This document shows, piece after piece, positions 6,298 through 13,132 of a stretch of 18,137 nucleotides of DNA; positions within the stretch are counted from its first letter, which is position 1, and the number at the start of each line of letters is the position of its first letter. Below the pieces are notes generated by a model, which ran no database searches, was not told where the DNA came from, and worked only from the letters and a program-made list of their open reading frames with translations. The stretch is from Longimicrobiales bacterium (GTDB lineage Bacteria > Gemmatimonadota > Gemmatimonadetes > Longimicrobiales > Gaopeijiaceae), in the NCBI GenBank assembly GCA_028280205.1, contig JANQME010000296.1, positions 1-18,137 of the forward strand, in the 5' to 3' direction. The position numbers were made by a program, and so were the translations under genes.

Positions 6298-8037
6298 ATG
6301 CGCTCCACCCGCCCGACCCCCTTCCTCGCAACCGCCCTTCTTCTCGCTGCGGGTTGCGCGGCGCCCGAAACGGCCGAGCAGACGACGGACGAGGTGCGCA
6401 CGACGACGTACGCACCTCAGAACCGTCCCGACGTGCGCGGCACCGTGGGCGCCGTGTCGGCCGGGCACCCACTCGCCGCGCAGGCCGGGCTCGCCGTCCT
6501 GCGCGACGGCGGCAACGCCACCGACGCGATCATCGCGATGGCCGGCGTGCTGGCCGTGACCCGGCCCCACATGAACGGGGTGGGCGGCGACGCGTTCGGG
6601 ATCTTCTACGACGGCGAGACGGGCGAGGTGAGTGCGCTCAACGCGAGCGGCCGCTCGGGCGCCCTCGCGACGCCGGACTTCTTCGCCGCGGCGGGCCTCG
6701 ACGACGTTCCGCAGTCCGGCGCGCTCTCGGTCAGCGTGCCGGGCGCCGTGGCCGGGTGGGTCGATGCACACGAGCGCTTCGGATCCCGCCCCTTCGCGGA
6801 GCTGCTGGCTCCGGCCGTGCGCTTCGCGCGTGACGGCTTTCCGGTCTCCACCCGCCTTGCGCTCGACTTCGAGGCGCAGGGCGGCAACCTGAACGAGCAC
6901 GGACGCGCGCTCTACCTGCCGGACGACGGCGCACCGCCAGAGGTGGGGACGCTGCTGCGCAACCCCGAGTTGGCGACGTCGCTCGAGGCGATCGCTCGGG
7001 GGGGCAAGGCCGCGTTCTACACGGGCGACGTCGGCCGCCGGCTCGCGGCGTTCGTCGAGGCGGAGGGTGGTCATCTGCGCGCGGCGGACTTCGCGGCGCA
7101 CAGCTCGACGTGGGTGGAGCCGCTCCGGGCCGGCTACCTGGGCCACACCTTCGTCGCCATGCCCCCGAACACGCAGGGGCCCGCCCAGCTCGCGCTCATG
7201 GAGATGGCGGGGACGTACGACCTGACCGCGATGGGCCACAACTCGGCCGAGTACCTGCACACGCTGATCGAGCTCAAGAAGCTCGCGTTCGCCGATCGGG
7301 ACCGGTGGGTGGCCGATCCGGCGAAGGTCGACGTGCCGATCGCCCGGCTCCTCGATCCCGAGTACCTGCGGGAGCGCGCCACGCTCGTCGACCCCGAGCG
7401 GGCGGCCGACGCCGTGGCGCCCGGCTTCGGCGACGATCACTCCGCGACGGACGACGACGAGGCGCCCGACGATGCGGGCGACACCGTGTACCTCACCGCC
7501 GTCGACCGCTGGGGCAACGCGGTGAGCTGGATCCAGAGCAACTTCGCCGGCTTCGGCTCCGGGCTGCTCGAGCCCGAGACCGGAATCCTGCTGCACAACC
7601 GCGGGGCGCTCTACACGCTCGAAGCGGGCCATCCCAACCGGGTCGCGCCCGGCAAGCGCCCCTACCACACCCTCTCGCCGCTGATGGCGCTCCACGACGA
7701 CGGGGGCTTCGCATTCACGCTCGGCACCCCCGGCGGAGACAGCCAGCCCCAGTCGCTCCTCCAGATCACGAACAACCTCCTCCTCTTCGACATGACGCCC
7801 CAGGAGGCGATCGAGGCGCCCCGCTTCCGCTCGTACGGCGGGCTTCGCGTCGCCCTCGAGAACCGGGTCGCTTCGCACGCCGCGCGGGGCCTGCTCGAGC
7901 GGGGCCACGACCTGGAGCTGATCGAGGGCTGGACCGCGACCTTCGGGGGAGCACACATGATCGTCCGTGACGCCGAGAACGGCGTGCTGACCGTCGCGTC
8001 CGACCCGCGGCGCGAAGCGTACGGACTCGCGTACTGA
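6298..8037 (+). CDS. ggt: Gamma-glutamyltransferase family protein (predicted lipoprotein)
   Basis: A 579-residue N-terminal nucleophile hydrolase that would transfer or hydrolyse gamma-glutamyl groups, for example of glutathione, outside the cytoplasm. ATG 6298 is chosen because it opens a clean signal peptide: MRSTR, a hydrophobic core and the lipobox LLAAGC with cysteine 20. The precursor is expected to cleave itself before Thr396, in GDTVYLTAVDRWGNAVS, which aligns with the catalytic threonine that starts the small subunit. Other family landmarks are GGNATDAIIAM, ALNASGRSG, the KRPYHTLSPLMAL segment and the oxyanion-hole glycines in LGTPGGDSQ. The length is as usual for the family. The substrate could differ (acylase-like members exist), because the region around KRPYHTLSP is not of the E. 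coli SSMSP type. It is divergent from the MFS gene. Confidence 0.92.
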   Translation: MRSTRPTPFLATALLLAAGCAAPETAEQTTDEVRTTTYAPQNRPDVRGTVGAVSAGHPLAAQAGLAVLRDGGNATDAIIAMAGVLAVTRPHMNGVGGDAFGIFYDGETGEVSALNASGRSGALATPDFFAAAGLDDVPQSGALSVSVPGAVAGWVDAHERFGSRPFAELLAPAVRFARDGFPVSTRLALDFEAQGGNLNEHGRALYLPDDGAPPEVGTLLRNPELATSLEAIARGGKAAFYTGDVGRRLAAFVEAEGGHLRAADFAAHSSTWVEPLRAGYLGHTFVAMPPNTQGPAQLALMEMAGTYDLTAMGHNSAEYLHTLIELKKLAFADRDRWVADPAKVDVPIARLLDPEYLRERATLVDPERAADAVAPGFGDDHSATDDDEAPDDAGDTVYLTAVDRWGNAVSWIQSNFAGFGSGLLEPETGILLHNRGALYTLEAGHPNRVAPGKRPYHTLSPLMALHDDGGFAFTLGTPGGDSQPQSLLQITNNLLLFDMTPQEAIEAPRFRSYGGLRVALENRVASHAARGLLERGHDLELIEGWTATFGGAHMIVRDAENGVLTVASDPRREAYGLAY

Positions 8038-8062
8038 ACGCCCCGCGCCCACACCGACAGCC

Positions 8063-8428
8063 ATGAAGACGTTCTTCATCCTCGGCGCGCTCTTCGGCGG
8101 CTTGGGCGTCGCACTCGGCGCCTTCGGAGCCCACGGGCTGCGTGCGACCCTGACGCCCGAGGACCTGGCCACCTTCGAGATCGGCGTCCGCTATCAGATG
8201 TATCACGCGCTCGCGCTCTTCGCGGTGGCGTGGGCGTCGACCGAGTGGAGCACCGCGACGGTCCACGCCGCGGGGTGGGCGTTCACCGTCGGCATCGTCG
8301 TTTTCTCCGGCAGCCTCTACACGCTCGTGCTCACCGGCCAGCGGTGGCTGGGTGCCGTCACCCCGATCGGTGGCGTGGCCTTCCTCGTAGGGTGGGCGCT
8401 GCTCGCGTGGACGGCGATCCGGAGCTGA
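8063..8428 (+). CDS. DUF423 family membrane protein
   Basis: A 121-residue protein with four hydrophobic helices and the family opening GALFGGLGVALGAFGAHGLRA, followed by YQMYHALALFAV and FSGSLYTLVLTG. This matches the DUF423 (YgdD-like) inner membrane family, whose function is unknown. It starts 25 bases after the ggt stop. Its last 22 bases carry the start of the sirtuin gene in another frame. Confidence 0.9.
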   Translation: MKTFFILGALFGGLGVALGAFGAHGLRATLTPEDLATFEIGVRYQMYHALALFAVAWASTEWSTATVHAAGWAFTVGIVVFSGSLYTLVLTGQRWLGAVTPIGGVAFLVGWALLAWTAIRS

Positions 8429-9198
8429 TCTCCGTCGCCCGAGACCTCCTCGCCGACGCCGAACGGATCGTGGTGCTTACCGGCGCCGGCGTCTCGGCCG
8501 AGTCCGGCGTGCCGACCTTCCGGGGTCACGGCGGTCTGTGGAAAGAGCACCGCCCGGAGGAGCTCGCCACGCCCGAGGCGTTCCGGCGCGATCCGCGGCT
8601 CGTGTGGGAGTGGTACGCCTGGCGTCGGGGGCTCTTGGCCGACTGCGAGCCCAACCCCGCCCACCGCGCCCTGGCGCGTCTGGCGCTCGCCCTGCCGGGG
8701 CGCACGACGCCCGTTACGCAGAACGTCGACGGGCTGCCCCACCGGGCCGCGTGGGAGGTGGCGGGCGCCCGAGATCCGGCGCCCGCGTTGCCGCTCGAGG
8801 TGCACGGCGCGCTCCATCGCGACCGCTGCTCGGGCTGCGGCTCCATCGCGGAGCGACCCGACCCCGTGGACGCCACTTCGGCCGCGGCCCTGCCGAAGTG
8901 TCGATCGTGCGGGGCGCTCATGCGCCCCGACGTCGTCTGGTTCGGAGAAGCGCTCGATCCGGAGGTGATCGGTGCGGCGTTCGACGCCGCGGCCGTGGCC
9001 GACGTCTGCCTCGTGGTCGGGACCAGCGCGCTCGTGCACCCGGCCGCGTCCATCCCGTCGGCCACGCTCGCCGGCGGCGGTGCCTTGGTGGAGGTCAACG
9101 TCGAGCCCACCGTGCTCACGCCTGCGGCTCGGGTGAGCGTTCTGGGCCCCGCCGCCGCCCTTCTTCCCTCTCTGCTGGACCAGGTCGCCGAACCGTGA
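8407..9198 (+). CDS. cobB: Sir2 family NAD-dependent protein deacylase (CobB-like)
   Basis: A 263-residue sirtuin that removes acyl groups from lysines using NAD, releasing nicotinamide and O-acyl-ADP-ribose. The start is taken as GTG at 8407, inside the DUF423 gene, since no later start precedes the NAD-binding motif. Visible motifs are GAGVSAESGVPTFRG (26-40), TQNVDGLPHRA (104-114), the catalytic His133 in EVHG, a four-cysteine zinc site (Cys141, 144, 165, 168), RPDVVWFGE and GTSALVHPAA. Tyr70 and Arg73 match the Tyr-x-x-Arg pair that marks class III sirtuins, which prefer succinyl or malonyl lysine, so both deacetylase and desuccinylase activity are possible. The 22-base overlap suggests coupled translation with DUF423. 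Confidence 0.92.
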   Translation: MDGDPELISVARDLLADAERIVVLTGAGVSAESGVPTFRGHGGLWKEHRPEELATPEAFRRDPRLVWEWYAWRRGLLADCEPNPAHRALARLALALPGRTTPVTQNVDGLPHRAAWEVAGARDPAPALPLEVHGALHRDRCSGCGSIAERPDPVDATSAAALPKCRSCGALMRPDVVWFGEALDPEVIGAAFDAAAVADVCLVVGTSALVHPAASIPSATLAGGGALVEVNVEPTVLTPAARVSVLGPAAALLPSLLDQVAEP

Positions 9199-9279
9199 GA
9201 CGTTCGCGGCGTATCACGCGCACCGGCTCCGCCCTCCTTCCGGCCCGACCCCTCCCTCGCCTCACTCCGGAACGCGTCC

Positions 9280-11376
9280 ATGACTTCCCGTCCCCGTGTC
9301 GTATCCACGACCGCGCGTACCATCTTCCTGACCGTGGTCGCCGTCCTCGCCGGCTGCAGCGAGGAGAGCCCCGCCGACACCGAGAGCATTGCGGAGATCC
9401 GGCTCACGCCGGAGAGCCCGACCACGGACGTCGGCCTCTCGGTCCAGTTCGAGGCGACCGCGCTCGACGCGGACGGGAACGTCGTGCCGGGCATCACCTT
9501 TTCCTGGTCTTCCAGCCGACTCGACGTCGCGACGATCTCGGATGCGGGGATCGCCACGGCGATCGCCGTCGGGACGTCCGCGATCACGGCGAGCGCGGGC
9601 TCGGCGACGCCGGGCTCCCAGGTCCTCATCGTGGAGCCGGACGACTGCACGACCCGGGTGGATGTCGTGCTCGATCCCGGCGACTTCCAGACGTATCCCG
9701 GCAGCAGTTGCCTCTTCCTGCCCACGGGGACGACGGGGGACCGGTACCGCGTGGTTCTGAGCCGGCCCAAGCTCATCGCGGACCCCAACGACGTGCCGAA
9801 CGTCTCGCTGCGCGTCGACCCGATCTTCACGACGGTGGAGCTCGCCGGGGAGGAGCCGATCGCGGCCGGGTACGTGCCGGCGGCGCAGGCGACCGCACGC
9901 CCGCTGGCGGATCGCGCGGGGCTCGACGGCTCCGTCTTCCTGAGGGACGCGCGGATCCGGGAACACACGCGACGGTTCCACGCGGAGCTCCGTCGCCGAG
10001 ACATGGAGCTCGCCCTACGGCTGCCCGCACGACTGCCGGCCCGGCCGGCCCGCGCCCCTGCCGCGGCGGGGCCGGGGCTCGTGGACCCGCCGGACCGGGA
10101 CGAGCTCTTCCTCGTGCTCCAGTGCACCAGCTCGGCGTCCCGGACGCCGGTCCAACTGGTGAACTTCAACGAGCACGTCGCGATCTATCAGGACAGCGTC
10201 GAGCGGCTGACCTCACCGCTCAGCCAGTCCGCGACGCAGTTGATGCTGGACTACTGGGACGACCACGTCCAGCAGCTCATCACGGACTACTGGGGACCGA
10301 CGCCCGACATCGACGGGAACGAGCGGGTCCTGCTGACCACTTCGAACGCCCTCCCCGACTCGGCTGCGGCCGGTGTCTTCAGTGGAGACTTCCGGCCGAC
10401 CGCTGACTGTCAGAACTCGAACGAGGGCGAGATCATGTACTTCTCGACCGACGTCATCAACGAGATCGACGGTGTGGATCCGAGCTACCTGGCTCTGAGC
10501 GTGATGGCGCACGAGGTGAAGCACGTGACGTCGCTCCACAACAGCGTGGCGCGCGGAACGTTTCACGACCTCTGGATCGAGGAAGGCACGGCGGAGATCT
10601 CGCAGACCATGTCGTCTCGCGCCGCGCTCGCGAGCATCGGCGGACCCGGTGTGGACGCGGTCATCACGGGAGACGACATCCTGGACGCGGTCGACGCCAA
10701 CGGCGGCGAGGTCCCTCCCGAGCTCTGGGGCGTCATCTCGGAGATCGCGGATGTCGTCATACACTTCAACAGCCAGCCGAACAGCACGATCACGAACCCC
10801 GCGGGCGCCGCCGAATTCCACACGTTCTACGCAGGCGGTTGGCACTTCCACCGCTTCCTCGGAGACGCGTTCGGCAATGCCGCGTCCGCTCCGTTCGCCG
10901 ATGCGCCCCTTTTCAAGCAGATGACCGACAGTGTATCCCCGGGCGGCGTGAGCGCGCCGCAAGCGGCGACCGGCCGCACCTTCGAGCAGCTCTTCGAGGA
11001 TCTCGTGGTCGCCATGGCCTTCAACGACGTGGGCCCGACCCCCGCCCGGGCCTTCACGACGTGGGACTTCGCCTCGGCGACGTCGATCTTCGTCTCCCCG
11101 CCCGAGGTGGCACCGCCGGGTGCCTACCCCTTCGCCGCCACACGCTCCCACACGACCGGAAACCCCGCCCGCAACCTCACGACCGCGGCCACCTACTCCT
11201 GCCCGCCCCAGCTCGTGGGCGACGACTATCAGGCTCCGGCCGAGGGCCAGCTCTGCGCGATCGGTCCGTCCGGAATCCGCTTCCACGAGTTCGTATCGTC
11301 GGGCGCGGGCGCGGGGGCGCAGGTCCGGGCATTCGGGATGCCGGACGGCGACATCACGGTCATGCGGATCAACTGA
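9280..11376 (+). CDS. Ig-like domain lipoprotein with zinc metallopeptidase (HExxH) domain
   Basis: A 698-residue exported protein. The signal peptide ends in a lipobox (VLAGC, Cys26). A bacterial Ig-like (Big2-type) domain spans about 37-122 (EIRLTPESPTTDVGLSVQFEATALD and following). A middle region of unknown fold contains an Ala/Arg/Pro-rich linker near residue 255. The C-terminal half is peptidase-like: AHEVKHV gives the zinc motif His411-Glu412-x-x-His415, and LWIEEGTAEIS about 20 residues later offers Glu434 or Glu435 as third ligand. That is the gluzincin arrangement also seen in the M30-like group. I assign it to a zinc peptidase clan, not to a proven family. A surface protease or degradative enzyme is the likely role. 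No clear ribosome binding site was seen; the 81-base gap upstream is pyrimidine-rich. Confidence 0.72.
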   Translation: MTSRPRVVSTTARTIFLTVVAVLAGCSEESPADTESIAEIRLTPESPTTDVGLSVQFEATALDADGNVVPGITFSWSSSRLDVATISDAGIATAIAVGTSAITASAGSATPGSQVLIVEPDDCTTRVDVVLDPGDFQTYPGSSCLFLPTGTTGDRYRVVLSRPKLIADPNDVPNVSLRVDPIFTTVELAGEEPIAAGYVPAAQATARPLADRAGLDGSVFLRDARIREHTRRFHAELRRRDMELALRLPARLPARPARAPAAAGPGLVDPPDRDELFLVLQCTSSASRTPVQLVNFNEHVAIYQDSVERLTSPLSQSATQLMLDYWDDHVQQLITDYWGPTPDIDGNERVLLTTSNALPDSAAAGVFSGDFRPTADCQNSNEGEIMYFSTDVINEIDGVDPSYLALSVMAHEVKHVTSLHNSVARGTFHDLWIEEGTAEISQTMSSRAALASIGGPGVDAVITGDDILDAVDANGGEVPPELWGVISEIADVVIHFNSQPNSTITNPAGAAEFHTFYAGGWHFHRFLGDAFGNAASAPFADAPLFKQMTDSVSPGGVSAPQAATGRTFEQLFEDLVVAMAFNDVGPTPARAFTTWDFASATSIFVSPPEVAPPGAYPFAATRSHTTGNPARNLTTAATYSCPPQLVGDDYQAPAEGQLCAIGPSGIRFHEFVSSGAGAGAQVRAFGMPDGDITVMRIN

Positions 11377-11401
11377 GGACAGCGCGGCCTGCGAGCGCGA
11401 C

Positions 11402-11971
11402 TCACGAATCGGGAGGGCTCTCCCTACGCCTCGCCACCCGTACCCGCCGGAGCAGGCCCACCACCGACACGGCGACCACCGCGGCCAGCGCGTCGATCGC
11501 CACGTCGCGCCCGTCGCCCACGCGACCCGGCACCAGGGACTGGACCGCCTCGTCCAGGCAGCCGACGAGACCCGCCCCACCCACCGCGATGAGGCCGGGG
11601 AGCGGCACCCCTGCTCTGGAACGTGCGCGCTCCGCCAAGGCCTCGTACAGCACGACCGCGAAGAGCCCGTACTCGAAGAGGTGCGTCCGCTCCGCGGCCG
11701 ACACACCCGACCGGACCGGGATCATCGCGAGGACCGTGAGCGCGCCGATGGCGGTCCACAGCTCCACACGTTCCGGTCGAGCGAAGGCGATCCCCACGAC
11801 CGCCACGACGGCGACGGTGAAGCCGGCTGCGAAGGCGACGTCGAGCAGCTCATGCGCTCGGAGCACGTCGACGAAGGAGCCGCCGAGGAGCGCGGAGGCC
11901 ATGATTCCGAGCAGGATCACGAGCGTCCACGCCCAGAGCGTGCGTTCCCGGTCGGACGTGAAGACGCTCAT
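11402..11971 (-). CDS. VanZ family membrane protein
   Basis: A 189-residue protein with about five to six hydrophobic helices. The VanZ-like signature is HLFEYGLFAVVLYE (97-110) plus the CLDEAVQSLVPGRVGDGRDVAIDALA block (138-162), where Glu141, Gln144 and Asp156/Asp160 are the conserved polar residues. VanZ itself confers low-level teicoplanin resistance in enterococci, but most family members in environmental bacteria are of unknown function, so no resistance role is claimed. The start ATG at 11971 follows the dehydratase stop by 6 bases with no strong ribosome binding site, which points to coupled translation. Confidence 0.85.
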   Translation of the reverse strand: MSVFTSDRERTLWAWTLVILLGIMASALLGGSFVDVLRAHELLDVAFAAGFTVAVVAVVGIAFARPERVELWTAIGALTVLAMIPVRSGVSAAERTHLFEYGLFAVVLYEALAERARSRAGVPLPGLIAVGGAGLVGCLDEAVQSLVPGRVGDGRDVAIDALAAVVAVSVVGLLRRVRVARRRESPPDS

Positions 11972-11977
11972 GAAGCG

Positions 11978-13132
11978 CTACGACGCGGCCTCTCGTCGGC
12001 CGATCACGCGGGCGAGCGTCTCCGGAGCGACGTTCCCGCCGCTCAGCACGAGCACCACCGGCCCATCGTCGAGCAGCTTCGCACGGGGATCGCCGTTGGC
12101 CAGCCTCACACCGGAATCGTCACTGGACAACGTCACCCCTCGGTCGGCGGCGGCAAGCCAGGCGGCCAGAGCGACTGCGCCGCCTCCCTCGACGACGACC
12201 CGGACACGCTCCATCGCGTAGCGCATCGCGCGCTCGATCTCCGCTTCGGTCACCGCGACATGGCGGTCGACGAGGTCACGGACCAGTCGGAACGAGTGCC
12301 GATTGTGCTCCCCGATGCCGCCGGCGAGGGCGTTGGCGAGCGTCTCCTCTTCCGGGAGCGTCACCGGAGCTCCGGCCCGCACGCTCGCGAGCATGACCGC
12401 CGCGCGCTCCGCCGACGCCGCGACCACGAGCGGGGGGCGCTCGGCCCGCTGAAACGCCGCCGCGATCCCGCCCACCAGCCCGCCGCCCGAGAGCGGCACG
12501 ACGAGAGCGGAGGGGACGCGACCCAACTGCTCGATGATCTCGAACGCGATCGTGCCCTGCCCCGCGATCACCCACGGGTCGTCGTACGCCGAGACGTAGA
12601 CCCGTCCCCTGTCCCGTGCGAACGCGACGGCGAGCGCTTCGGCCTCGTCGAAGGTGGCGCCCGCCCGGCGCGCCTCGGCGCCGGCGCGCTCGATCCCGTC
12701 GAGCTTCACCGGGTCGACCCACTCGGGGACGAATACGATGGCCGGCACGCCCATTCGACCGGCCACGAACGCCACGGCCCGGCCGTGGTTCCCGCTCGAG
12801 CAGGCCACGACCCCGCGGGCCCGTTCCCCGAGCTCGAGCCCCTCGAGTCGGGCGGCGGCCCCGCGCACCTTGAACGAGCCGGTCGCCTGCAGGCACTCGA
12901 GCTTGAGGAGGACGTCCCGGCCCGCGCGCTCCGAGAGCTCCCCGGCCCTCAGGAGCGGCGTGACCCGGGCGTGGCGCGCGACCGCCGCCCGAGCCGCCTC
13001 GAAGTCGAGCGGAGTGTGACCCTCGGGCCCGCGCTCGCTAGAAGACGACGCGCGGCCGCTCCCGGAGCTCGGTGATCCACAGACCGGAGTTGAGGTCCGA
13101 GCTGTAGATGCGCCCCTTGAAGATCTGGGCAC
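11978..13132 (-). CDS. Threonine/serine dehydratase-like PLP enzyme
   Basis: A fold-type II PLP enzyme of the threonine ammonia-lyase/serine racemase group, deaminating hydroxy-amino acids to keto acids. The PLP lysine is in TGSFKVRGA (Lys88, counted from GTG 13132). The SSGNHG and SGGGLVGG glycine loops and the closing SGGN are present. There is no C-terminal ACT domain, so this is the short catabolic type without isoleucine feedback. The start is a problem: homology begins near PLDFEAARAAVARHARVTPLLRA (about residue 41), and no ATG, GTG or TTG is in frame between there and GTG 13132, which lies 95 bases inside the upstream gene. The first 40 residues are therefore doubtful; translation may start at GTG 13132 or at a non-standard codon near 13030. 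The catalytic part is secure. Confidence 0.85.
   Translation of the reverse strand: MPRSSRGASTARTSTPVCGSPSSGSGRASSSSERGPEGHTPLDFEAARAAVARHARVTPLLRAGELSERAGRDVLLKLECLQATGSFKVRGAAARLEGLELGERARGVVACSSGNHGRAVAFVAGRMGVPAIVFVPEWVDPVKLDGIERAGAEARRAGATFDEAEALAVAFARDRGRVYVSAYDDPWVIAGQGTIAFEIIEQLGRVPSALVVPLSGGGLVGGIAAAFQRAERPPLVVAASAERAAVMLASVRAGAPVTLPEEETLANALAGGIGEHNRHSFRLVRDLVDRHVAVTEAEIERAMRYAMERVRVVVEGGGAVALAAWLAAADRGVTLSSDDSGVRLANGDPRAKLLDDGPVVLVLSGGNVAPETLARVIGRREAAS

Noticed and set aside
6132..6401. A longer N-terminus for the MFS transporter starting at 6401
   Set aside because: It would overlap the ggt signal peptide region, adds an arginine-rich leader without family support, and GTG 6131 has a good GAGGAG site.
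4909..8172. A 1087-codon open frame on the minus strand across the MFS and ggt genes
   Set aside because: It is antisense to ggt and out of frame with the MFS gene, is full of Arg/Gly/Ala low-complexity sequence and shows no domain. Long spurious frames are expected in DNA this GC-rich.
8538..10406. A 622-codon plus-strand frame across the sirtuin and the Ig/protease gene
   Set aside because: The translation is arginine-rich low-complexity sequence, while the overlapping frames encode recognisable proteins.
11411..11424. GGGAG/CTCCC hairpin at the 3' end of the VanZ gene as a bidirectional terminator
   Set aside because: The stem is only 5 bp, lies inside coding sequence and has no T tract; in this GC-rich DNA such pairings are frequent.
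11402..11971. Glycopeptide resistance from the VanZ-family protein
   Set aside because: No vanA/B-type ligase, dehydrogenase or dipeptidase is nearby, and VanZ-like proteins are widespread without resistance roles.
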